Positions 25,098-34,080 of a DNA stretch of 45,991 bases are shown here, one piece after another (the first letter of the stretch is position 1; every line of letters begins with the position of its first letter). This DNA comes from Bacteroidota bacterium (lineage in GTDB: Bacteria; Bacteroidota; Ignavibacteria; Ignavibacteriales; Ignavibacteriaceae). Where the stretch lies: assembly GCA_021831685.1 (NCBI GenBank), contig JAKBMG010000144.1, positions 1 to 45,991 of the forward strand. Direction: 5' to 3'. Below the pieces are notes generated by a model. It searched no databases. It was not told the DNA's origin and saw nothing but the letters and a program-made list of their open reading frames with translations. The translations under genes and the position numbers were made by a program.

Positions 25098-26555
25098 ATG
25101 TTCGAACAAACCTTTAAAAACATAGACGACGTCCTTCACAAAGATGCCGGATGCTCAAATGAATTAGACTACGTTGAACAGACCTCCTGGATTCTTTTCC
25201 TAAAATACCTTAATGATTTGGAGATTGAACGCAAAACCAAAGCAGAATTAACCGATAAGGAATACCAATTTATTATTGATAAAAAGTTTTCATGGGATGT
25301 ATGGGCAGCGCCAAAAAATGGTGACGGCAAGATTGATCGGAACAAAGCTCTTACCGGCGATGACCTTAAAGACTTTGTTGATCTAAAGCTTATTCCATAT
25401 CTGAAGAAATTTAAAGCAAACGCTGAATCTGCAAACACAATTGAATATAAAATCGGTGAAATATTCCACGAACTTAAAAACAAAATACAAAGCGGTTACA
25501 CTTTGCGTGGCGTAATCGATCTTGTTGATCAACTACGTTTTCAAAGCAGTGCTGAAAAACATGAGATGAGCCATCTTTATGAAGACAAGATTAAAAACAT
25601 GGGTAATGCCGGGCGTAACGGCGGTGAATATTATACTCCAAGACCGCTTATTAAAACTATCGTAAAAGTTGTTGCTCCGGAATTGGGTAATACTATTTAT
25701 GATGGGGCAGTTGGATCCGCAGGATTTTTATGCGAGTCATTTGAATACTTAAAAGAACAGAACAGGCATCGATCTACCGCCCAGGATAAAGTTCTACAGA
25801 GCAAAACATTTTACGGTAAAGAAAAAAAATCTCTTGCCTATATAATTGGGACAATGAATATGATTCTCCATGGAGTTGAAGCTCCAAATATTGTTCATAC
25901 AAATACCCTGAGTGAAAACCTTGCGGATATTCAGGAGAAAGACCGTTACGATATTGTGCTTGCCAATCCGCCTTTTGGGGGAAAAGAAAGGGCAGAAGTG
26001 CAGCAGAACTTTCCTATTAAAACCGGTGAAACGGCTTCTCTGTTCTTGCAGCATTTTATAAAAATACTTAAAGCAGGTGGCAGAGGAGGTGTAGTAATTA
26101 AGAATACTTTTTTAAGCAACATGGATAACGCTTCCGTAAGTCTTCGGAAACTCTTGATAGAAAGTTGCAACCTGCATACCGTCCTCGATTTACCCGGCGG
26201 AACGTTTCAAGGGGCGGGTGTAAAAACAGTTGTCTTGTTTTTCGAAAAAGGCACCCCAACAAGAAAAATATGGTATTATCAGTTGAACCTTGATAGGAAT
26301 CTTGGCAAGACAAATCCATTAAATGAAAATGATCTAGCAGAGTTTTTAAAATTACAATCAGCCAAAGCAAACAGTGAAAATAGCTGGACAGTTAAGATTG
26401 CCGATGTTAATACAACTTCCTTCGATCTTAGCGTTAAGAACCTGAACAAAAAAGAAAAAACAACACTTCGCGACCCGCAAGAAATTTTGGAAGAAATAAA
26501 ATCTTTGGATGAAGAGAGCTCTGAAATTCTTAATTCGATTAAAGACATAATATGA
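25098..26555 (+). CDS. hsdM: Type I restriction-modification system, methyltransferase subunit
   Basis: N6-adenine methyltransferase subunit of a type I system. The 485-residue protein has an HsdM N-terminal helical domain (residues 1-130), the AdoMet motif I variant IYDGAVGSAGFLCESF, and the catalytic motif NPPFGG in VLANPPFGGKERAE, followed by the GGRGGVVIKNTFL strand. With HsdS it forms the M2S methylase, and with HsdR the restriction complex. The EcoEI-like motif I and the form of hsdR suggest a type IB-like class. The stop overlaps the next ATG in ATGA. Confidence 0.94.
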   Translation: MFEQTFKNIDDVLHKDAGCSNELDYVEQTSWILFLKYLNDLEIERKTKAELTDKEYQFIIDKKFSWDVWAAPKNGDGKIDRNKALTGDDLKDFVDLKLIPYLKKFKANAESANTIEYKIGEIFHELKNKIQSGYTLRGVIDLVDQLRFQSSAEKHEMSHLYEDKIKNMGNAGRNGGEYYTPRPLIKTIVKVVAPELGNTIYDGAVGSAGFLCESFEYLKEQNRHRSTAQDKVLQSKTFYGKEKKSLAYIIGTMNMILHGVEAPNIVHTNTLSENLADIQEKDRYDIVLANPPFGGKERAEVQQNFPIKTGETASLFLQHFIKILKAGGRGGVVIKNTFLSNMDNASVSLRKLLIESCNLHTVLDLPGGTFQGAGVKTVVLFFEKGTPTRKIWYYQLNLDRNLGKTNPLNENDLAEFLKLQSAKANSENSWTVKIADVNTTSFDLSVKNLNKKEKTTLRDPQEILEEIKSLDEESSEILNSIKDII

Positions 26556-26953
26556 TTGGCTGGATGTACATATTGGAATGTTCTGATGGAAGTTATTATA
26601 CGGATAGCACTAATAATTTGGAATTAAGATTGCAGCAGCATCAAAATGGCGAGGGTGCAAATCATACTAAAAAGCATCTGCCTGTAAAATTACTATACTA
26701 TGAAGAATTTCAAAGAATTGATGAAGCTTTTTATAGAGAAAAACAAGTGCAGGGCTGGAGCAGGAAAAAGAAAGAAGCTTTAATAAAGGGACAGTCTGAA
26801 AAACTTCCGGGATTATCAAAAAACTATACGCAATATCCGCCCTCTCCGGTGGTTGAGCCTGTCGAAACCACCGGTGAAGCACACTTGCCTGAGCCTGTCG
26901 AAGGCAACATTACAACCAACCACAATACATCAAGAAACAAGGAGACAAATTGA
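26552..26953 (+). CDS. GIY-YIG nuclease-domain protein inside the hsd operon
   Basis: This 133-residue protein of the UvrC-N/YhbQ-like GIY-YIG type contains MYILECSDGSYYTDSTNNLELRL, then HTKKHLPVKLLYYEEF and EAFYREKQVQGWSRKKKEALI with the conserved Arg and Glu. The usual YxG of the second motif reads YTD, so a conserved glycine is replaced and catalysis may be weakened. After residue 90 the normal domain ends, and about 40 residues are encoded by two palindromic repeats (VVEPVETT, PEPVEG). It overlaps hsdM and hsdS by 4 bp each, so it is a translated member of the operon. Such genes are frequent hitchhikers, and a role in restriction is unproven. Confidence 0.85.
   Translation: MIGWMYILECSDGSYYTDSTNNLELRLQQHQNGEGANHTKKHLPVKLLYYEEFQRIDEAFYREKQVQGWSRKKKEALIKGQSEKLPGLSKNYTQYPPSPVVEPVETTGEAHLPEPVEGNITTNHNTSRNKETN
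26846..26907. repeat. Two REP-like palindromes within the GIY-YIG coding sequence
   Basis: Two adjacent palindromes share the loop GAGCCTGTCGA but have different self-complementary arms. Unit 1 (26846-26874) has CCGGTGGTT/AACCACCGG and unit 2 (26885-26907) has TTGCCT/AGGCAA. The same loop occurs in widespread bacterial REP-type repeats of the TTCGACAGGCTCA form. Both are read in frame as the end of the GIY-YIG protein. Confidence 0.75.
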
Positions 26954-28206
26954 GTTTGAAGCAAGATGATGCTAAAAGTTTACCGGAAGGTTGGAGCATT
27001 AAAAAGTTGGGAGATGTATGTGAAATAATAAATGGAGGTACTCCAGATACAAAAGTAAAAGAATATTGGAATGGTCAAAATCTATGGCTTACACCTAAAG
27101 ACATGGGTAAATTAAAAAGCATTTATGTAAGTGACACAGAAAGAAAGATTACTAATTCTGGGCTCAAAAATTCTTCCGCAAAGATAATACCTATTAATTC
27201 AGTTATACTTTCATCACGTGCACCAATTGGGCATTTATCGATAAATACAAAACCAATATCTACAAATCAAGGTTGTAAAGGAATTATCCCGAAAGATAAT
27301 GTTGAAACTATATTCCTTTTTTATTTTCTGCGAAATTCAGTTAATTACTTGAATGAATTAGGAAGTGGAACTACTTTTAAGGAATTATCTGGAACTAAAT
27401 TGTCTCAGATTCAGATTCCCATCCCTCCTCTCCCCGAACAAAAGCGCATCATAGCTATTTTAGATGAAGCATTTGCCGCAATAGCCAAAGCAAAAGAGAA
27501 TGCTGAAAAGAATTTACAGAATGCAAAAGATCTTTTTGAAAGCTACTTGCAGTCCGTGTTTGTTAATAAAGGAGAGAATTGGGAAGAAAAAAAATTTGGG
27601 GAGGTTTGTAATTTGATGACTGGGGGAACGCCAAGTAAAAGCAAGCCAGAATATTTTAAGAATGGTAAAATAAAATGGTTAGTCTCTGGAGATATTCACC
27701 AAAAAGAAATATTCGATTGTGACGGAAGAATTACTGAAGAAGGTCTTAAAAATTCTAATGCAAAGTATTTGCCAATTGATTCAACTATAATTGCACTTAA
27801 CGGTCAGGGCAAAACACGCGGTTCTGTTGCGCTATTACGTGTTCAAGCCACATGCAATCAATCCTTGGTAAGCATTTACCCAAAAGATAAAAAAGAAATC
27901 CTTTCAGAATATATTTATTTTAATCTTCATTCCAGGTATCAAGAGCTAAGAAAGCTAACTGGTGATGCTGGGAATGAAAGACGTGGATTAAATATGTCAA
28001 TAATTGGCAATATATATTTACCGATTCCACTACTTGAACAACAAAGAATTATTGTAAATCAAGCTTCCTTAATTAATCCAGAGATTATAAAACTACAAAT
28101 TATTTATAAGCAAAAAATAAATAGTATGGAAGACCTTAAAAAAAGCATATTACAAAAAGCATTTACTGGTGAACTTAATACAATAAAAGAAATAGAAGCA
28201 GCATGA
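26950..28206 (+). CDS. hsdS: Type I restriction-modification system, specificity subunit
   Basis: It recognises the two halves of the target site. In 418 residues it has the usual two target-recognition domains, each opening with a W-xx-KK-G motif (WSIKKLGDVCEIINGGTP near residue 16 and WEEKKFGEVCNLMTGGTP near 214). Each is followed by a conserved coiled-coil spacer (PPLPEQKRIIAILDEAF with a long helix, and a second copy with LEQQRII near the C-terminus). The target sequence cannot be predicted here. The TTG start overlaps the GIY-YIG stop, and the stop overlaps the hsdR ATG. Confidence 0.93.
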   Translation: MSLKQDDAKSLPEGWSIKKLGDVCEIINGGTPDTKVKEYWNGQNLWLTPKDMGKLKSIYVSDTERKITNSGLKNSSAKIIPINSVILSSRAPIGHLSINTKPISTNQGCKGIIPKDNVETIFLFYFLRNSVNYLNELGSGTTFKELSGTKLSQIQIPIPPLPEQKRIIAILDEAFAAIAKAKENAEKNLQNAKDLFESYLQSVFVNKGENWEEKKFGEVCNLMTGGTPSKSKPEYFKNGKIKWLVSGDIHQKEIFDCDGRITEEGLKNSNAKYLPIDSTIIALNGQGKTRGSVALLRVQATCNQSLVSIYPKDKKEILSEYIYFNLHSRYQELRKLTGDAGNERRGLNMSIIGNIYLPIPLLEQQRIIVNQASLINPEIIKLQIIYKQKINSMEDLKKSILQKAFTGELNTIKEIEAA

Positions 28207-30596
28207 ACGAAGCCGAAACAAGAGCCGAACTTATTGATCCCAGGCTGAAAGAAAACGGCTGGGATGGTAAAACAAACCCGGAAGTAAAAATACACCGGGA
28301 ATTTCCTATTGCACCGGGTAAAATAAAAACAAGCGGTGGAAGAGAAAAAGCGCTTAAAGCAGATTATGTGCTCACATACAAAACCCGTAAGCTTGCCATA
28401 GTAGAGGCAAAGAGTGATGAGCTTGAAGTTGGCGAAGGAGTAGCTCAAGCAAAAAATTACGCCGAGAAATTAAAGATCGACAATTCATACGCTGCGAATG
28501 GAAAAGAGATTTACTACATAGACATGGAGAATGCTTCTGAGGGATTAGTTAAAGAATTTCACACACCCTACCAATTATGGGATAAAACTTTCCCGGCTTT
28601 AACCGAATGGCAAAATAAGTTTGATGATGTCCCTTTTGAAAATAAAGGCGGCAGCATGGGGGGAAGGTTTTACCAGGAAATTGCAATTGAAAAAGCAATG
28701 GATGCCATTGCAGAAAAGAGAAACAGAATTCTTTTAACATTGGCAACCGGCACAGGCAAAACATTTATAGCATTTCAAATTGCATGGAAGCTATTTAACT
28801 CCCGGTGGAATTTACAATTTGACGGAAAGCGGAGACCAAGGATTTTATTTTTAGCCGATAGGAATATTCTTGCAGACCAGGCATTCAATGTGTTCTCAGC
28901 ATTCCCGGAGGATGCTTTAATACGGATTAAACCAAAGGAAATTCGAAAGAAGGGTTCGGTTCCAACCAACGGCTCAATATTCTTTACAATCTTTCAAACA
29001 TTTATGAGCGGGCCAAATAATACTCCGTACTTTGGCGAATATCCTAAAGATTTCTTTGATCTTATTTTTATTGATGAATGCCATCGCGGCGGAGCTAATG
29101 ACGAAAGCACCTGGCGCAGTATAATGGAATATTTTTCTCCGGCAGTTCAAATTGGATTAACTGCAACGCCTAAAAGAACCGAGAACATTGATACCTATAG
29201 ATACTTTGGCGAGCCGGTATATATTTATCCTCTTAAGGACGGTATTAATGACGGATTCTTAACGCCTTTTAAAGTTAAGCGCATTAAAACTTCTCTTGAT
29301 AAATACACTTACCAGCCCGATGATAAAGTTATTGAAGGAGAAATTGAGGAAGGCAAAACATATACCGAGAGTGACTTTAATAAGATCATACAGATTAAAG
29401 TCCGCGAAGAAAAGCGTGTGAAGATTTTTATGAGCTTGATAGATCAAAACGAAAAGACAATAGTATTTTGCGCTACTCAAGATCATGCAGCGGCAGTTAG
29501 AGATTTAATAAACCAGAATAAGAAAAGCAAAGAACCTAATTATTGCGTGAGAGTAACAGCAAACGACGGCGAATTGGGCGAACAATATTTACGGGAATTT
29601 CAGGACAATGAAAAATCTATCCCGACCATTCTTACCACATCTCAAAAGCTATCTACTGGCGTTGACGCCCGGAATATCCGAAACATAGTATTAATGCGCC
29701 CGATAAATAGTATGGTCGAATTCAAACAGATAATAGGAAGAGGCACCAGGCTATTCGAAGGCAAAAACTATTTCACAATTTATGATTATGTAAACGCAAG
29801 TGAAAAATTCAAAGATCCCGAATGGGATGGAGAACCTGAAGAACCGGAGCTTTGTTCTAAGTGCGGAAAATATCCGTGTGAATGTGAATTTACTCCGCCG
29901 CAGCCTTGCCCGGTATGTGGTCAAATGCCATGTGTATGTGAAAAAGAACCCCCTGAACCATGTCCTAAATGCGGGCAATATCCTTGTATTTGCAAGAAAA
30001 TGGTAAAAGTAAAATTACGTGACGGTAAAGAATATGAAATAGAACATTCGGTCGAATCTACATTTTGGGGCCCGGACGGCGAACAACTAACAGTCCAAGA
30101 ATTTCTTAACATGCTATACGGCAAGCTTCCTGAGCTATTCAAAAGTGAAGATGAACTACGTTTTATATGGGCAAACCCGGCAACGCGAAAAGCATTATTG
30201 GAAAAACTTTCGGATAATGGATTTGGAAAAGACGAACTTATTTCACTTCAAATGCTCATTGATGCAGAGAATAGTGATCTATTTGATGTATTAGAATTCA
30301 TAGCATACTCTATAAAACCAATTTCTAGAGAAAACCGGGTTGCATCTGCACAAACAAATATTTTTGCATTCCTAAATAACGAGCAAAAAGAATTTATAGA
30401 CTTTGTACTTTCAAAATACATTCAAACCGGTGTTGAAGAACTTGACCAGGAAATGTTACCCAACTTGCTTGAGCTAAAATATAACTCCGTAATCGACGCA
30501 GCCGAAAAACTTGGCAGTGTTGGCAACATTAGAGAATTATTTATAGGTTTCCAGAAGCATCTTTACGATTCAAATAATGATTATCCTTCTGAGTAA
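28203..30596 (+). CDS. hsdR: Type I restriction endonuclease subunit with a triple Cys-rich repeat
   Basis: The motor and nuclease subunit, 797 residues. The N-terminal PD-(D/E)xK nuclease signature is visible (Asp54, then Glu68-x-Lys70 in AIVEAK). A superfamily 2 translocase follows with Walker A ATGTGKT (181-187), DECH (291-294), GLTATPKR and the QIIGRGTR motif VI, then an EcoEI-like C-terminal domain. Residues 551-597 hold three tandem CxxCGxxPCxC units with an 18-residue period and Pro/Glu linkers, probably binding zinc, placed between motor and C-terminal domain. The start overlaps hsdS by 4 bp. Confidence 0.93.
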   Translation: MNEAETRAELIDPRLKENGWDGKTNPEVKIHREFPIAPGKIKTSGGREKALKADYVLTYKTRKLAIVEAKSDELEVGEGVAQAKNYAEKLKIDNSYAANGKEIYYIDMENASEGLVKEFHTPYQLWDKTFPALTEWQNKFDDVPFENKGGSMGGRFYQEIAIEKAMDAIAEKRNRILLTLATGTGKTFIAFQIAWKLFNSRWNLQFDGKRRPRILFLADRNILADQAFNVFSAFPEDALIRIKPKEIRKKGSVPTNGSIFFTIFQTFMSGPNNTPYFGEYPKDFFDLIFIDECHRGGANDESTWRSIMEYFSPAVQIGLTATPKRTENIDTYRYFGEPVYIYPLKDGINDGFLTPFKVKRIKTSLDKYTYQPDDKVIEGEIEEGKTYTESDFNKIIQIKVREEKRVKIFMSLIDQNEKTIVFCATQDHAAAVRDLINQNKKSKEPNYCVRVTANDGELGEQYLREFQDNEKSIPTILTTSQKLSTGVDARNIRNIVLMRPINSMVEFKQIIGRGTRLFEGKNYFTIYDYVNASEKFKDPEWDGEPEEPELCSKCGKYPCECEFTPPQPCPVCGQMPCVCEKEPPEPCPKCGQYPCICKKMVKVKLRDGKEYEIEHSVESTFWGPDGEQLTVQEFLNMLYGKLPELFKSEDELRFIWANPATRKALLEKLSDNGFGKDELISLQMLIDAENSDLFDVLEFIAYSIKPISRENRVASAQTNIFAFLNNEQKEFIDFVLSKYIQTGVEELDQEMLPNLLELKYNSVIDAAEKLGSVGNIRELFIGFQKHLYDSNNDYPSE

Positions 30597-30658
30597 TAAT
30601 AAAATGCATCTAAAAATTATTTATTATAAATTTCATTTATATTAATAATAAACTTTGC

Positions 30659-31900
30659 ATGAATAAAACTCTCACATATATTGACTTATTTGCGGGCACA
30701 TCGGCACTGTCTGAAGGATTTCGCCAGGCCGGGTTCCAGCCGGTAGCTCATGTAGAACACGATGAAAACGCATGCCTTACAATTAAAACTAGAATAGCTT
30801 ATCACTATTGTAAAGAAAACAACCTTGATGATTTTTACAAAGACTATTATTATGGAAGGATCAGTAGAGATAATTTTTATTCAACTATTCCATTTGATAA
30901 AACCGATTCTGTTATTAACGATGAAATTTCAGAAGATAATTTTAATCTAATAATTTCTAAAATAACCGCTGCAAAGAAACAAATCGAAGTAAATAAAATA
31001 GATGTTATCATTGGAGGTCCGCCCTGTCAGGCTTATTCGGTAAGGGGAAGGAAAGCTAATGAGCATAAGAAAAAATATGATCAGAGAATTTACTATTATA
31101 AACTTTATGCCCGGTTTTTAAGAGAACTTAAACCGAAGTTATTTGTCTTTGAAAACGTTCCCGGCCTAATTTCATTTGAAGGCGGCTACATCTTTGATGA
31201 TTTGCGCGAAACGCTGGCAAATGAAGGATACATACTTGATTACAAGATATTGAATGCTTCCGATTTCGGGGTATTGCAGGACAGAAAACGTATAATAATT
31301 ATTGGATGGAAAAAGGAATTTCCCTTTTCATATCCTTCATTTGAAAAAATTAATTACGACGCCGTTGTTTACGATTTATTTAACGATCTCCCCGTCCTGA
31401 AACCCGGCTCAAATAATCCGCCTCTTTACTATTCTACTAAATCAACTTCTTATCTGGATGAAAGTGGAATACGGAACGGATACAAGAAAATAAGTCTGCA
31501 TAACACAAGACCTCATAACGCAATTGACCTTGAAATTTATAAACGGGCAATCGATTTATGGAATACAAAACAACAAAGACTTAATTATAGTTTTTTGCCC
31601 AAAAGATTGAGAACACATAAAAACATTGAAGGATTCGTTGATCGCTTTAAAGTTGTAGCCGGCGATTCAAAATATTCCCATACATTAATTGCGCATATTG
31701 CTAAAGATGGTCATTACTATATACATCCGGATATTGACCAATGCCGTTCAATTTCTGTTCGTGAAGCTGCAAGAATTCAATCCTTCCCGGATAATTTTAT
31801 TTTTGAAGGTCCAAGAACTTCCGCTTTCACCCAGATAGGAAACGCCGTTCCGCCTTTAATGGCTAATCAAATTGCTAATATGTTAAAAGAGATTTTATGA
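30659..31900 (+). CDS. DNA (cytosine-5) methyltransferase
   Basis: It produces 5-methylcytosine in a specific sequence. The 413-residue protein contains the family motifs in order: I (YIDLFAGTSALSEGF, a variant of the usual FAGxGG), IV with the nucleophile Cys123 in GGPPCQAYS, VI ENVPGL, VIII QDRKRIIIIG, a target-recognition region at roughly 230-340, then IX REAARIQSFPDNF and X QIGNAVPPLMANQIA. It is separated from hsdR by 62 bp and overlaps the next gene in an ATGA. It therefore belongs to the following cassette and not to the type I system. Confidence 0.93.
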   Translation: MNKTLTYIDLFAGTSALSEGFRQAGFQPVAHVEHDENACLTIKTRIAYHYCKENNLDDFYKDYYYGRISRDNFYSTIPFDKTDSVINDEISEDNFNLIISKITAAKKQIEVNKIDVIIGGPPCQAYSVRGRKANEHKKKYDQRIYYYKLYARFLRELKPKLFVFENVPGLISFEGGYIFDDLRETLANEGYILDYKILNASDFGVLQDRKRIIIIGWKKEFPFSYPSFEKINYDAVVYDLFNDLPVLKPGSNNPPLYYSTKSTSYLDESGIRNGYKKISLHNTRPHNAIDLEIYKRAIDLWNTKQQRLNYSFLPKRLRTHKNIEGFVDRFKVVAGDSKYSHTLIAHIAKDGHYYIHPDIDQCRSISVREAARIQSFPDNFIFEGPRTSAFTQIGNAVPPLMANQIANMLKEIL

Positions 31901-34080
31901 AAAATATCGTCAAGTTTAGACCTAAAGCAAGAATCATGCATACTCTAGGCTCAGAGATAATTAAGGATTCTTTTGCTGCAATAATAGAATTGGTGAAAAA
32001 TTCATATGATGCTGACGCAGAGTATGTCATCATCAAGTTTTCCAAATTAAATAACATAAAAGATGCTCAAATTGTTATAGCTGATGATGGTCATGGAATG
32101 ACCTACGATACTGTCGCCAACGTTTGGATGATACCTGGGACATTAGATAAAATTGAAAGGAAACAAAGCCCAAAGGGTCGACCTTTTCTAGGAGCTAAGG
32201 GGATAGGAAGACTAGCTGCTGGAAGGATTGGCTCATTAGTAACACTCGAAACAACCGATCAAAATAAAGTTACTACTATTCTGACAGTCAATTGGAAAGA
32301 TTTTCTTGCAAATACTTATCTAGATAAGTTAGAATTTGAAATTGAAGTTCAGAATATGCATAAGGAGCCTGGAACAGAAATAATCGTTAATAATATTTCT
32401 GCAGAATGGTTCTCAGAATTTACGATTCAATCTCTAATCAAAGAGCTAAGAAAACTATTATCCCCCGTGTCAACAAAAAAAGAGAAATTTGGAATTTTTA
32501 TAGACATGGAAGACTCGGGAATAGATAATCTAAGTAAATTTCATGGCAATATCGAACCATTTCCTGTATTAGAATATTACGATTATCGTCTATGGGGAAA
32601 AGTAAAAGTTGATGGATCTGTTGAGTTAAAGTTTCAGAATGGAATTTTGAAAAGTTTACCCGCTGAAATAATAATTGATGAAATTAATCCTCATGAATTA
32701 GGTATTTATTTTTCTAATAAAAATTTATCTTTTGGTGAAATCAATGTTGATATAAGGGTTTTTGACAGGGACCCTGATTCAATTGATGAACTAATAAAAA
32801 GATCTAAATTACGCGATGAAAATGAAAAATTTCTTGGTAAACGTGAAGCTAAAAAACTTTTGGATGAGCTCTCTGGCGTTAGCTTATTCCGTGAAGGATT
32901 TAGGATAAGACCATACGGAGACTCAGGCTATGATTGGTTAGAACTTGATAGAGATAGAGTGCAAAATCCAGCTATGAGAATTGGAAGTGATCAAATTGCC
33001 GGTTATATACAAATTGGGAATGAAAAGGAAACCGGTTTAATTGAGAAAAGTAGTCGGGAGGGTTTTTTTGAGAATCAAAGTTATTTCGATTTAGTGAAAG
33101 TTGTTAAAAGGTGTATTTCGTACCTGGAAGAAAAACGATTTGACTTTAGAAAAAGAACTGGGAGAGGACGAGCAGCACGTGATATTGATAATATATTAAA
33201 TGACTTTTTAAGCATTGACAAATTGAAAAATAATATTACTAAAAAGCTTAACGAAGGAAACACATCCAAAAATATTATTTCTGAAGTCGATCAAATTATT
33301 AACAAAGAGTTTATTCAGAAGACTCAGGATTATGAGAAAATTCAAGAGACACTTTCACTTTATGAAGGACAGGTTACTTTAGGAAAAATTGTTGGTGTAT
33401 TAATGCATGAAGGAAGAAAACCCATTAAATACATTGATGAACAAGCTCCGCGTATTTCAAAATGGATTAATTATTTATTAAAACAGAAGATACTTGCCCC
33501 TGAAGATGCAATTTTTTCTAAAGAAGAAATATTAGTACGTCTGGAAGGGCTTAAGAATGAAGCTGGCTTATTAATTGCTTTGTTTAGTAAAGTCGACCCT
33601 TTAGCAGTAAAGAAAAGAAGAATTACTTCCAATATTTCAATCAAAGAACTTTTTGATAGGACAAAAATATTATTCGAATCAGAATTAAAAAAATACGGTA
33701 TAACAACTAAGTTTAATTTCAAAAATAATTTCTTTGTCAGCGGAGCAGAATCAGATATCTACATAATTCTTACTAACCTTTTTGATAACAGCATTTTTTG
33801 GCTTTCATTGTCAAAGAAAAGGGAAAGGATGATTTCTGTTGATTTATTCTATGATGATGAAAATTTAACAATAGATTTTATTGATAACGGTCCAGGAATA
33901 AAAGATGAATTTATTGAATCTATTTTTGAACCTGGCTTTTCAACTAAACCACGTGGAACCGGTTTAGGATTATCGATTGCTGGTGAAGCAGCATCCAGGA
34001 ACAATGGCTCCATTAAACTAATGAATTATAAAAATGGAACATACTTTAGAATCAGTTTGCCAAAAGGAAAAGATGTATGA
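31897..34080 (+). CDS. Dual GHKL ATPase: MORC-like N-terminus joined to a histidine-kinase-like C-terminus
   Basis: This unusual 727-residue protein has two ATP-binding GHKL modules. The first (residues 15-130) is of the MutL/Hsp90/MORC kind: ELVKNSYDADA with Asn35, DDGHGM at 63-68 and GAKGIGRLAAGR at 99-110. A long middle region follows, with SPVSTKK near 190 and helical segments. At about 504 an H-box-like MHEGRKPI (His504, HExRxP) precedes a histidine-kinase ATPase: N-box around 627-631, DNGPGI 663-668, FEPGFSTK, and GTGLG 687-691. No membrane segment is visible, so it is cytoplasmic. Its 4-bp overlaps with the methyltransferase and the receiver gene suggest a phosphorelay complex. Confidence 0.88.
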   Translation: MKNIVKFRPKARIMHTLGSEIIKDSFAAIIELVKNSYDADAEYVIIKFSKLNNIKDAQIVIADDGHGMTYDTVANVWMIPGTLDKIERKQSPKGRPFLGAKGIGRLAAGRIGSLVTLETTDQNKVTTILTVNWKDFLANTYLDKLEFEIEVQNMHKEPGTEIIVNNISAEWFSEFTIQSLIKELRKLLSPVSTKKEKFGIFIDMEDSGIDNLSKFHGNIEPFPVLEYYDYRLWGKVKVDGSVELKFQNGILKSLPAEIIIDEINPHELGIYFSNKNLSFGEINVDIRVFDRDPDSIDELIKRSKLRDENEKFLGKREAKKLLDELSGVSLFREGFRIRPYGDSGYDWLELDRDRVQNPAMRIGSDQIAGYIQIGNEKETGLIEKSSREGFFENQSYFDLVKVVKRCISYLEEKRFDFRKRTGRGRAARDIDNILNDFLSIDKLKNNITKKLNEGNTSKNIISEVDQIINKEFIQKTQDYEKIQETLSLYEGQVTLGKIVGVLMHEGRKPIKYIDEQAPRISKWINYLLKQKILAPEDAIFSKEEILVRLEGLKNEAGLLIALFSKVDPLAVKKRRITSNISIKELFDRTKILFESELKKYGITTKFNFKNNFFVSGAESDIYIILTNLFDNSIFWLSLSKKRERMISVDLFYDDENLTIDFIDNGPGIKDEFIESIFEPGFSTKPRGTGLGLSIAGEAASRNNGSIKLMNYKNGTYFRISLPKGKDV

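Noticed and set aside
26552-26953. GIY-YIG gene as an intron-encoded homing endonuclease.
   Set aside because: There is no intron or split gene; it is a standalone reading frame in an operon and resembles the small YhbQ/UvrC-N class.
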